Positions 55,290-64,000 of a stretch of 64,000 nucleotides of DNA are shown piece after piece. Origin of the DNA: Thalassia testudinum (Eukaryota; Streptophyta; Magnoliopsida; Alismatales; Hydrocharitaceae); assembly GCA_037157565.1 (NCBI GenBank), contig JAZHRO010000014.1, forward strand, positions 98,487,501-98,551,500, given 5' to 3'. How positions within the stretch are numbered: the first letter of the stretch is position 1; the number at the start of each line of letters is the position of its first letter. The position numbers and the translations under genes are program-made. The notes under the pieces are model-generated. The model searched no databases, had not been told where the DNA came from, and saw only the letters and a program-made list of their open reading frames with translations.

Positions 55290-55979
55290 ATGCAGAGACG
55301 TCTGAATCCTAATTTGCAGGAGGTCATGAAAAAAGAGATCATCAAGTGGTTAGATATTGGGATCATCTACCCGATCTCTGATAGTCGGTGGGTGAGTCCA
55401 ATCCAGGTTCTGCCTAAAAAGGCAGGACTCACTGTGATCATGACTGAAATAGGAGAAATCATATCGACCCATGTGGCAAATTCGTGGAGAGTCTGCATTG
55501 ATTATAGAAGACTCAATACCTCCACAAAGAAGGATCATTTCACACTACTGTTTATTGATCACACTATTGTTTATTGATCAGATCCTCGAGAAACTAACGG
55601 GAAATAGGTTCTTCTTTTTGGATGGGTACTCCGATTATAACCAGGTGGCAATTCATCCTGAGGACCAAGAAAAGACCACTTTCACCTGCCCCTTAGGGGT
55701 GTACACCTTTCGAAGGATTCCACTCGGTCTCTGCAATGCACCAGCTACTTTTTAACGGTGCATGCTTGCCATATTCTAAGATATGGTAGGTGATTCTCTG
55801 GAAGCCTTCATGGATGACTTTTTAGTATTTGGCATATGATTTGACGATTGCCACCTACACTTTGTCCAGATGCTTAGGCGGTTCATTGACGTGAATCTGG
55901 TTCTTTCCTGGGAAAAGAGCCATTTCATGGTGCCTGAAGGAATTGTCCTAGGACATCTCATATCAGAAAAAAGGCATCC
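55290..55979 (+). pseudogene. B3 reverse transcriptase domain
   Basis: QRRLNPNLQEVMKKEIIKWL, SRWVSPIQVLPKKAG and WRVCIDYRRLN lie in the first frame (55290-55577). Then a 19-bp tandem duplication (55542-55579) shifts the frame. The next frame continues FFFLDGYSDYNQVAIHPEDQ, TFTCPLGVYTFRRIPLGLCN, and after a TAA the catalytic AFMDDFLVFG near 55808. The catalytic DD pair is intact. The order of words is that of Athila-type RT, but at least three stops and the duplication make it inactive. Confidence 0.9.
55542..55579. repeat. 19-bp tandem duplication in the RT gene
   Basis: ACACTACTGTTTATTGATC (55542-55560) is repeated at 55561-55579 with one change. Nineteen is not a multiple of three, so it breaks the RT frame. 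With one unit removed the reading becomes the expected FTLLFIDQILEKL. Confidence 0.85.
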
Positions 55980-56182
55980 AGGTTGATCGAGCCAAGGTGA
56001 ATCTAATTTCCAAACTCCCTATAACTAGCTTGATCAAGGACATCCGATCTTTTCTGGGGCACATCAGTTTTTACCATTAATTCATTCCTGATTTCTCAAA
56101 GATCGCGTGCCCCCTAACCACTCTACCATCTAAGGATGTTCCTTTCGAAATCTCCAAGGAATGCACTCAAGCATTTGAATCC

Positions 56183-56630
56183 TTGTGTGATCGAGTTACC
56201 CAAGCTCTGATCCTACAGTCCCATGATTGGTCTCAACCCTTTGAGATCATGTGCGATGCATCTGTTTGCACTGTAGGAGTGGTACTTGGGCAGAAAATTG
56301 GCAGGAGACTCGTGGTCATCTACTATGCTAGCAAGACACTTGACAAGGCTCAGTGTAAGTACACAGTTACTGAGAAAGAGCTGCTAGCCGTAGTATTTGC
56401 CCTGGCAAAATTCAGATCATATCTTCTGGGTTCCCATGTTATCATTTACTCTGATCACACAGCTGTGAGGCATCTCCTTGCGAAGGACGTGAAACCTCAA
56501 TTAATCCGCTAGATCTTCCTGTTGTAAGAATTTGACCTCGAGATTCACAACAAAGTGGGAAAATAGAACATGGTAGCTGATCACTTGTCTCGCCTTCCTT
56601 CTAATATTATCTACCCTTCTGGACCCATCA
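56183..56630 (+). pseudogene. B3 RNase H domain and ADHLSR motif
   Basis: FEIMCDASVCTVGVVLGQ (first catalytic D), IYYASKTLDKAQCKYTVTEK, ELLAVVFALAKFRSYLLG (catalytic E) and VIIYSDHTAVRHLL (catalytic D) occur in the family order. After two TAG/TAA stops the motif NMVADHLSRLP (56570-56602) closes the domain. This is the tethered RNase H of Ty3/Gypsy polymerase. Confidence 0.88.
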
Positions 56631-56829
56631 CGGAACATTTTCCTGATGAGCACCTCCTGACTATTAGTATAGGGCTTCCATGGTTTGCTGATCTAGTAAA
56701 CTACCTGGCATTACATCAGATCTCCTCTGATTGGCCAAAGGCCAAGAAAGACAAATTGCTTTCTGATGCCAGGTATTACTTCTGGGAAGACCCGTATCTT
56801 TTCTGCATCAGTGCTGATCAAATCATTTG

Positions 56830-57830
56830 ACGATGTGTCTTGGGAGCGGAAATTCAGGACATCTTGTCCTTCTACCATGACCGGCATGCGGTGGACACTT
56901 CTTAGGTCATAAAACCACAGTAAAAGTCCTCCAGTGTGGCTTCTATTGGCCCACAATTTTCAAAGATGCATACAATCAGTGTAGGGCATGCACACGTTGT
57001 CAGACCTTAGGCAACATGAGCCATCGTGATATGATGCCCTTACAGTTGATACTCGTATGCGAAATTTTCGACGTCTGGGGGAATGATTTCATGGGACCCT
57101 TTCCTATTTCGAACGACTTCGAATACATTCTACTCGTTGTTGACTACGTGTCCAAATGGATCGAAGCCATTCTGACTCGAACTAATGATCATAAGGTGGT
57201 TATCAAATTCATTCATCAGAACATCTTTTCGGGGTTCGAGATTCCATGTGCTATAATCTCTGATGGAGGGACCCATTTCACTAATGCTCAGTTCAGGTCA
57301 TTGATGACCAAATACGGGGTGTTACACCAAATCTTTACTCCTTATCACACACAAACTAATAGTCTACCTAGGCTATCAAATAGGGAGATTAAGAAAATCC
57401 TCCAGGTTATTGTTCGACCTGACAGGAAAGACTGGTCATCCCGACTTCTATAAGCTTTGTGGGCTTATTGGACTGCCCACAAAACCCAATTAGGTATGTC
57501 TCCCTTCATATTAGTGTACAGGAAGGCATGTCACCTCCCCGTCGAATTAGATCACAAAGCCTATTAGGCAGTACGAACCTGCAACCTAGATCTTTCTAAG
57601 GTAGTAACCCACAGAAATCTTCAAATGAGTGAGATCGATGAATTACGCCATGACGCGTATGAGAACTAGCGAATTTACAAAGAGTGGGTTAAAGCCTTTC
57701 ACAACAAGCACATATCCAGAAAGATCTTTCACCTTGGTGAAAAAGTCCTACTCTTTGATGCTAAGCTCAACCTGTTCCCAAGAAAACTTAGATTGAAATG
57801 GATCGGACCTTACCTAGTTTGACAAATCTT
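56830..57830 (+). pseudogene. B3 integrase
   Basis: The zinc domain (about 56855-57015) reads FYHDRHA, then GHKTTVKVLQCGFYWPTIF and CRACTRCQ after one frameshift. The core (57016-57453) has DVWGNDFMGPFP (first D), CAIISDGGTHFTNAQF (second D) and NREIKKILQ (E at the usual spacing). The C-terminal part (to about 57830) has [19 protein letters not shown] and RKLRLKWIGPYLV. Stops near 57453, 57566 and 57668 interrupt it. Integrase inserts the cDNA; all three acidic residues remain but the chain is broken. Confidence 0.88.
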
Positions 57831-57974
57831 TAGAAATGGAGCCTTTCGTTGTGAATGGTCAGAGACTCAAACCATTCATTGGCCTTATTGGTACAAATTT
57901 GGCTGAGACATCCTTTACCCTCCATTCTCCCTAAGCTCACTATGCCCAGCCGATGGCGTAAAACTCAGCACTTA

Positions 57975-57990
57975 ACGGGAGGCAACTCGT
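57975..57990 (+). other. Post-coding stem-loop (AGGCAA loop), B3
   Basis: ACGGG (57975-57979), loop AGGCAA, CTCGT (57986-57990): five pairs with one G-T. Upstream GGCGTAAAACTCAGCACTTA matches the B1 site. Confidence 0.65.
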
Positions 57991-58194
57991 CATTTTTAAA
58001 AAAACCCGAAACCTTTCTTGACATTCTTATGCTAAAATCATTTTGTACTTTAGGGTTCATCCATTAGAATAGCCAACCCTACCTAAGGTACCCGTACCCG
58101 AGCTTGAAATCGTCCGCAAGTAGTCATCTTGACCCGTTTGCCCACCCAGAACCTGTTCTAATGGATGATCTAAGTTGAACTCGAACCCGCCTAA

Positions 58195-58216
58195 TTTACA
58201 ATGGGGACATTGCAAA
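58195..58216 (+). other. Palindromic GGGACATTG motif with internal purine tract, B3
   Basis: TTTACAATG, loop GGGA, CATTGCAAA: nine positions with one mismatch. AGGCATGGGGGGG follows 5 bp later (about 58222-58234), much like a priming purine tract but 1.36 kb from the LTR. Confidence 0.6.
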
Positions 58217-58994
58217 TAGTAGGCATGGGGGGGTATGAAAGTGCAAAATCGCCGTGAAAATCATCTCACAAGAAAGGGTTTCATCAAAAAAATCACATAT
58301 TTCAAAACTACCAAAAAAAAATGAAAAAAATTCTTGTAAAAGAACAAAAAATTTTGAGAGGAGAGAAAATTTTGAGGCCATACATATCTTGAGGAGAAAA
58401 AGGGGAAAAGTGAAAAATATCAAAAAAGGAGCACAAATTGAAAAGAAAAAGAAAAGAGAAAGTCATTAGTAAGAAATTAAGGAATTAACTGAGTTCTAGA
58501 CCATATCAAGAAAAAGAAAACGAAAGGAAAAAAGGGCTAATGAAACACAAAAGATAATAGTAGGAATGATGATTTTAGGCCTCTTGGGCTATACTCCTAA
58601 GCTAAAAAATTCAAGTATCCACTAAGATCTGGATAGTCCTCAAGAGGTTGGGGAAAACGTGAAGCTTAAGTATTAAGTCTAAGACTTACGGAGTATTCAG
58701 CCTCATTAACTGACCTTTAGTTTGCGGGACTCGGTAACCTAAGCACCCCAATCCACACATAGTCTGGTTCAGTGTGCATAAGTATCAAAATCACGCAAAT
58801 GCATTTAAATTGTTCTAAAAAAAGTTGCCTACATTAGGAGTGATCGATCAACACAAGTTGATTTAGATGAGTTCCCGACGTAGAGAGGTAGGAAATTCCC
58901 CTGAAAGATGCGCAATAACATATCATCTCCTCAGTGCTTGTCTCTTAGGATATCTACATATCCTACTAGGAGCATGTAAGAATCCTGTGCTGGT

Positions 58995-59156
58995 TCGGAT
59001 GCCATGGGTGGCATTATCCTGAAATGTCGATTACCAGGGTCTGGATTTAGCTACAAAACACCATGGGTGGGATTATCTCCAAATCTCAAAACCTAGGGTT
59101 CTGGGGGTTGCCATGGGTGGTGCTATCTCGAAGCGGCAATTGCCAGTGACCCTTTG
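58995..59156 (+). repeat. Three diverged copies of a CCATGGGTGG unit
   Basis: Units of about 48-57 bp start near 59001, 59060 and 59109. Each has CCATGGGTGG, then ATTATC or GCTATC, then an AG-rich word. Element A has one related unit near 8932-8985. Confidence 0.55.
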
Positions 59157-59558
59157 AGGATTTATGATGGGGACCAGGAATCTGATACAAATCATGTTGT
59201 GAAGCTAATCCGAAGCTAGAAATAAAAAGAAAAGGGAGAGAAAACTCTCCAAACAAAGAAAATTCGTCTGTTTCTCTCTTACAAAAATGCACTGCAAACT
59301 GAACCGAGGCTAAAATATGATATAAGCGTGGGTGCTTTAACCGTGTAGTCCAACGAACCTTAGGATAGTTCTTATGGGCCTCAAAAACCTTCATAGCAGA
59401 CTGAGGCTAGGGTTGGTCAGGTTCGGATCTTGGTTGGTACTTGAGTACCTCTAGGCCTACTATCGACATTCTAGCCTAATCCACAGAAGAAAGCACACAT
59501 CACAATTTTGAGCATCAAAAGGATTACATGGTCTAGAATCAAAGTTAAAACCTTAAAA

Positions 59559-59596
59559 TTTTGCTAAGGGTCTAGCAAAATCTAGGCATGGGGTTA
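59559..59596 (+). other. B3 stem-loop plus polypurine tract
   Basis: TTTTGCTA (59559-59566), loop AGGGTC, TAGCAAAA (59573-59580): perfect 8-bp stem. AGGCATGGGGTTA precedes the LTR start TGATGGG at 59597. Confidence 0.78.
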
Positions 59597-62300
59597 TGAT
59601 GGGAACACCATCATGAACCCTAACTAGCTCATTTTAACCTAATGAAGAGAATAAAAGCTTATACATAACCAACTAAATGTCATAATTCACTGCAAAACCA
59701 TTTCGAGAATAATATAAGAAAATAGGGTTAAAACTATAATTTTACCAATGCAGTACAACCACGGGTTTTATCAAGCGCTAAACATAGGTCAAATGATCTT
59801 AACAAGATAACAAATGGTTGGATCAGGCAGAAAAAAGTTTGTGTGTGTCTTGAGAATTAAATGACTTCATGAAACCCTAAAACAGATCCACTTGATTTCC
59901 CATGGTTCTGGTTATGATAAAATTCATTTAAACCCTCTAAAAATCATAGAAAAATATTCTCTAGGGTTTAGAACCTTCAATTTTGCAATTAGAACCCATC
60001 CTAACCTAGAATGGGGTCTCAGACAGATATTTAAACTAAATTGGGCTTTTGGAAAAATTTCCCAACCAAAGGTGGCCAACCCAAACTCCAACTTAACCAT
60101 TAGATTCCTTAGGTCCAAATTAGGTTTGTACCAAAATTTGGACCTAAGAGGAACTCATCATGACCCACTTTGCAAAAAGGTCCAGTCTGATTCATTTGTA
60201 CCCCTATCTTTCAAAAACCCTTACAAACTACCCCCGCATTCTTCATCATTTTTGTAATTAGGTCCCTCTGCCATTATAGCAGAGGATTCCTACTCTGGTG
60301 AGATTTAGAAGGAGAGTTCTCCCTGATTGCTCAGAGGATCTCCTCCAAAATTGGAAGGGAGATTCTCTGAGAAAATCCCTCCAATCTGAACCCATTTTTA
60401 ATTGCAGATTCTTTCCCAATGTCTCATGCAAACGCATGAGAGACATGGATACCCAAACGGATTCCTTCTCTGGTGAGCTTTCCTTGCTTGGGAAGCTTGC
60501 CTCCCAAGCCCTAATCGACCTTCAAGGCTCTATTTAAAGAAGCCTAGATCACCCCGACTCCTCCAAGCTTGAATTCAACTAGAGACCCTCTCAAATTCTT
60601 CTCTCCTCCTCTGCCTGATTTGCTCTTCAAGCTCCGACGACATTCCCTACTCTCCCTCCTCGTCTGACCACAATACTAGTGCCGAACTCTTCCTCCTTGC
60701 ATTCGTTCGCGTCGCATAGCACCCGTCGACGCTCCTGCCCCCTTCATCCTCATCGACCATCTCTCACTTAGCACCTTCATCTCCAGCATCGGCAGTACGT
60801 GTCCAATGCCATCTTCGTCTCCCCTTATCCACTATCACCCCAGATAAGCTCCCTTCTCCCTCTACTTTCTTCTCCACTCTCTATTTCCCAAAATCGACAA
60901 CTGCCGACCTCCAACACCCTCATCTCCATCTCCGGCCCCCAACTACAGCGAGATCGCTCCACCTCCACAGGCCATCCCACCCATCGCCGACACACCCATA
61001 AGCTTCCCCTCACTCCACTGAACACTTCCCCTCACTCATATCACCACGCCACTCACCCAAAAAGCACCCCCGAACACACCCACACCTTCGCACACAGTGT
61101 GCCCTAGGTGTGCTCACACAGGCGTCCCCACTCCATGCCAACCACCCCAGTACATTCGCCATGCTCCGGCGATGCTCCCAGAATGATTTGGCGTAGCTGC
61201 AAGGCCGTTCTTGTGATTTCAAGCTCAGGAATCATTTGCCATTGGCGAGCGAGCTTGAAGCTTGCTTGAGGTTGCTCCAGGACTTGCCAGTTCCAGGCAC
61301 CTGTCCCAGGCTACGCAGATGACTCTTGCACACTAATCCAGGCTCTAAATTCCAGTCAAAGGTCGTAGCAGTTGTTGCAATTGGAAGACCACCTCTACTA
61401 TAGGCACATGAGAAGAAGAGTGCGCGGATAGTCCCACCTAAAAAAGTTCTGAGGCCACGCACTCGCATAAGTTGATTTTGCGCCTGTATTTGTTCACCTT
61501 AGATCCATGGGGTGAGGTCCCTCCCACTCGACCTGGTCTCATCCGTGGCACTGCCCATGCGAACTTGACTGACCAGACCTGACCTGCACTCCTAGGCCAC
61601 CACCGCACATCGGTGGGCCTGGTCCCAGGTACACACCTAACCCGATAACCTGATTGTATGTGTGGCTCTGGGAGAGTAGAACCTAAGAGAGAAAGAGAGG
61701 AGAGCTGTGCGCAGGTAGGGGTAGGTTTTGCTACAGGCTGAAGAGAAAGAAAAGCTAAGTCAAAATCTAAAGAGGAAGAAGTGAAGGCCTGAAGAGGATG
61801 AAAAGAAGCTAAGGGTCAAGGTATAAGAAAGGCAAAGAAAGAGAGAAGGCAAACAGAAGAGAAGGAAGAAGCTGAAGGAATAGGAGGAAGAAGCTGAAGG
61901 TTAAAGAAAGAAAGAAGAGGAGCCGTAGAAGAGAAGCAGAGAAAGAAGAAATCAGAAGGGAAGAGCATTGTACCATCAGGCGTTTAAGTCATCTGATTTA
62001 CTAATCAGACATCCAATTTGAGTTTAATTCATATTCATATACATTGAGTTCCTTAGTTGATATTGTAGGAGTATTTGGTGATCTAAATCACCATTTTACT
62101 CCAACCTTTTTGCACTTTGATCTTGTTATTATTGCAAATCCTTTTACTTTAAATTGTGATCATGATTTCTAAATACCAATTTGCTCCCTGTGTTCGACCT
62201 CGAACATCAAATTCGAGTAATAAAATTATATATGTTTTGAACACATTTTCGGCTATATTACAACGTGATACTTTTAAATATAAATTCAGTGCTCTAAACA
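59597..62300 (+). repeat. B3 3' LTR, 2704 bp
   Basis: TGATGGGAACACC... to ...GCTCTAAACA. It aligns throughout with the 5' LTR. A TATA-like TATTTAAA lies near 60529, a GA-rich block at 61680-61960, and AATAAA at 62219. The closeness of the 5' and 3' LTRs, compared with B1, marks B3 LTRs as a separate subfamily. Confidence 0.93.
62219..62224 (+). terminator. Polyadenylation-signal-like word in family B LTR
   Basis: AATAAA within TTCGAGTAATAAAATTATA, conserved in all family B LTRs (27543, near 34415, 46591, 62219; B2 in reverse near 31340). It lies about 80 bp before the LTR end, where a retroelement 3' end signal is expected. Confidence 0.5.
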
Positions 62301-62754
62301 ATTTATTCATGATAAAATGCCTACTTATGTTAATTCCTAAGCTTAACATAGCATTTACCATTGTGAATAATGCATAACATTTATCATATTGCATTTAGGA
62401 TAATTTGTATAAATTGCATAGTAATTTGCAAATTATTGTGGCTAGGAGACAACACAATTTATTTCAGAGCTTCAAATGAAGAATCCAACCATATGGATGG
62501 ATTTGGATCAATGATCGCATCCCAACGACGTGAAAATTGGTCTAATCCGATATCCATAGCACTTTCAAGAAGCATTTGAAGATGGACGGCCCAGATACCA
62601 CATGCCATCATCCAGGCAACCCAAGGGCTGCTACCACCTCTCCCTCTCTTTCATGCTCATCGAATGAATGCTATTGGATCAAGATCCAACGGCCATGGAG
62701 AGGCCACGCCACCATCCCCAGCCAGAGTAAAGAATTCATCTTCTTGATACAAAG

Positions 62755-62830
62755 GGAAGGATAGCATGGCGGTCTTGACCCCTTTCGCAAAGGGGAGGTC
62801 ATGAGTTCGAAACCTGCCACCCCCTAATTC
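62755..62830 (+). mobile_element. Possible tRNA-derived SINE head
   Basis: An A-box-like TAGCATGGCGG (62762-62772) is followed 33 bp later by a B-box match GTTCGAAAC (62805-62813), the spacing of a pol III promoter. Between them CCCCTTT-CGC-AAAGGGG forms a 7-bp stem. The 5' and 3' ends cannot pair as an acceptor stem, so it is not a working tRNA gene. No end or target duplication was found. Confidence 0.4.
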
Positions 62831-63090
62831 TCCAATTAAGGGGGTAGTAGCAGTATGTGCATGCACAGTGCAGAGCACGCACGTGCAACACTTGTTCGCA
62901 GTGCACCACAACAGCAGCATAATGGAGCCAGCACATCACATGCAACACGGTGTGCGTAGCATGTGGGCCAGCGGCGTGGAGCACGTGAGTAATGGGCGTG
63001 CATGAGCTGGTCCTCAGCAACGTTTGAGGTGGACTTTTAGCAATGTCTTTGATGTCATTGTTGACCCAATAATGGATTTTGGCTCGTTTC

Positions 63091-63107
63091 GTCCATTATA
63101 AATGGAC
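63091..63107 (+). promoter_or_regulatory. TATA-like box of F LTR in a palindrome
   Basis: GTCCATT-ATA-AATGGAC is a perfect 7-bp inverted repeat with TATAAAT at its centre. It lies just before the C2 insertion and may be the F core promoter. Confidence 0.4.
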
Positions 63108-63111
63108 CTAT

Positions 63112-64000
63112 TGACAGAAAGCCGTTCTCGTGCATTTGAAAGTCTTTGGAAATCGTAGTATAGTCACGCAAAAATGTTTGTCAAAAATTGATTTCTAAAG
63201 ATAACGAGACTTTGAGCCCCGGTCGTTCGTTTCTAGGAGGCATTTGTTCAAATTTGAAATCGATCTTTTATTGCTCTACTTATTTAGAATCGCACGGCGG
63301 TTTATGGTTATTACATATTTAAACATGACATGCTTAGTTGGAATAGTAGGCAACTTTAATCACTTGAAATATTTTGCAATCAATTAGCTCATGGTGATTT
63401 TCAACACGGAGTTATATATATATAATATTTCTTTCATTCATTCAAGAGAGTGTTTGTAACATGGAATGTAGAGGAAAGCTTATAAAGGAATGCTTGAAAA
63501 TTTAAATCTAGCTATCAGAAAATGATCGCATACAGGAATCTATGGGGGAATTTTGCATGCATCATTGGGGGAGAATAAAGAGCTAAACTACTAAGTAGTA
63601 AATAGAAGTAGTAAAACTATGAAGAGCTAAGTTACTAATCTAGCAGAAAGGAAGGGCATTCTAAGGTGGTCTCCAATGGCCTTTGAGTGGCTGAGAGAAG
63701 AAGAAGGGGCAGCCAATGGTGCTTAGGCTGGTCCTTGGAGAGAGGTTGGAGAAGTGATCTAGCATCTTAGCGTGGAGATGGTGGCCTTCATGGTGGTGCT
63801 CCTCGTGGAGGTGGAGTGGAGTTGAGTATGGCTAGCCTAAGTGGAGGTGGATGTGCATGAATGCCAAGAAAATGGATGAAGCCAAGAATGTGGATGCCAA
63901 GAGTGGATGAAGCCAAGAATGTGGATGCTAAGAGTGGATGGGTGCAAATGGCCACCCCTTAGGTCTTTCTATAGACCTAAGGGAGTCTCTCTAGAGAAGT
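63112..64000 (-). mobile_element. C2: family C LTR, minus strand, runs off the window
   Basis: Starting TGACAGAAAGCCG, it aligns with the reverse complement of C1 from 26101 down to about 25220. Shared words include TTCTCGTGCATTTGA, CGTAGTATAGTC, CAGAAAATGA and TCTAGAGA. The far end and target duplication are outside the window. The five bases before it are CCTAT. Confidence 0.8.

Larger units (their letters stand above)
57991..59558 (+). other. B3 3' noncoding region
   Basis: No envelope-like or other ORF of note. Seen in order: a stretch shared with B1 (about 58000-58180), the GAGGACATTG-type stem at 58195-58216 followed by AGGCATGGGGGGG, long A/G-rich tracts (58240-58540), and a triple repeat around CCATGGGTGG (58995-59156). 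Confidence 0.65.
43971..62300 (+). mobile_element. Element B3: complete Athila-like Ty3/Gypsy element, decayed
   Basis: The LTRs lie at 43971-51311 (with a LINE inside) and 59597-62300 (2704 bp). The exact target duplication is ATTTA (43966-43970, 62301-62305). Order: tRNA-Asp primer site, leader, gag, protease, RT, RNase H, integrase, post-coding stem-loop, noncoding region, stem-loop, polypurine tract. The order RT-RNase H-integrase and the wording (WVSPIQVLPKK, CGFYWPTIFKDA, WGNDFMGPFP) fit the Athila lineage. No envelope-like ORF is visible. All genes carry stops and frameshifts. Confidence 0.93.
62306..63111 (+). repeat. Element F LTR, continued after B3
   Basis: It continues directly from 43954-43970 once B3 and one ATTTA are removed. 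It contains a SINE-like pol III box pair (62755-62830) and a TATA-like box inside a small palindrome (63091-63107). It is cut at 63112 by a second C-family LTR. No gene seen. Confidence 0.65.

Noticed and set aside
57855..58067. ORF of 70 codons after B3 integrase as an envelope remnant
   Set aside because: Short, overlaps the conserved control motif in another frame, and has no membrane segment.
62755..62830. tRNA gene
   Set aside because: A and B boxes are present, but the ends cannot form an acceptor stem; listed as a possible SINE head instead.
1..64000. CRISPR arrays, bacterial operons, rRNA, organelle inserts
   Set aside because: No such patterns were seen; all recognisable coding sequence is plant transposable-element coding.

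Overview
This window looks like a gene-poor, repeat-packed stretch of a large flowering-plant genome. I found no host gene, tRNA or rRNA. Essentially every base can be assigned to, or lies between parts of, transposable elements of plant types: Athila-like Ty3/Gypsy elements (protease with DLGAS, reverse transcriptase with FMDD, tRNA-Asp primer sites), a Ty1/Copia element (tRNA-Met primer site), plant L1-type LINEs (DUF4283-like ORF1, zf-RVT-like tail) and a CACTA transposon (TNP2 transposase). All reading frames are decayed. Most premature stops are one C-to-T or G-to-A change away from CAG, CAA or TGG.

Layout, left to right. Element A (1-11679) is an Athila-like element whose 5' LTR is cut by the window edge. 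It encodes only gag and protease and carries a 5'-truncated LINE (2035-3544) with an 18-bp target duplication. A sits inside the TNP2 gene of a CACTA transposon read on the minus strand (11680-13497 coding, 13498-15517 and 42261-43103 noncoding, twin CACTA ends at 43030 and 43103). The CACTA is split again by element D (15518-42260, 1.6-kb LTRs). D encodes one long unknown reading frame and no polymerase. D in turn holds a gag-only Copia element E in its 5' LTR (16166-20817), an Athila-like element B1 (22549-34497) and a minus-strand solo LTR of family A (34982-37226). B1 holds two solo LTRs: family C (23892-26101) and family B (31258-34128).

Right of the CACTA lies the 3' end of another Gypsy element, F (43104-43970). 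Its LTR is interrupted 17 bp in by B3 (43971-62300), the only element here with a full gag-protease-RT-RNase H-integrase order. B3 has a 4.65-kb LINE in its 5' LTR. The F LTR resumes at 62306 and is interrupted again at 63112 by a second family C copy that runs off the window.

How the parts relate: B1 and B3 share LTRs, 5' leader and 3' control region but not coding sequence, so B1 looks like a non-autonomous partner of a B3-type element. A (gag-protease only), D (one unknown ORF) and E (gag only) are also non-autonomous designs. Across the Gypsy families I see recurrent RNA-like signals: a stem-loop with an AGGCAA loop just after the coding region, a TGAGGACATTG motif followed by an internal purine tract, and a TTTTGCTA/TAGCAAAA-type stem just before the priming polypurine tract. 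Nesting gives an order of insertion: F, then CACTA, then A and D, then E, B1 and the solo A LTR, then C1 and B2. All boundaries are from reading and aligning by eye; no search or alignment program was run.
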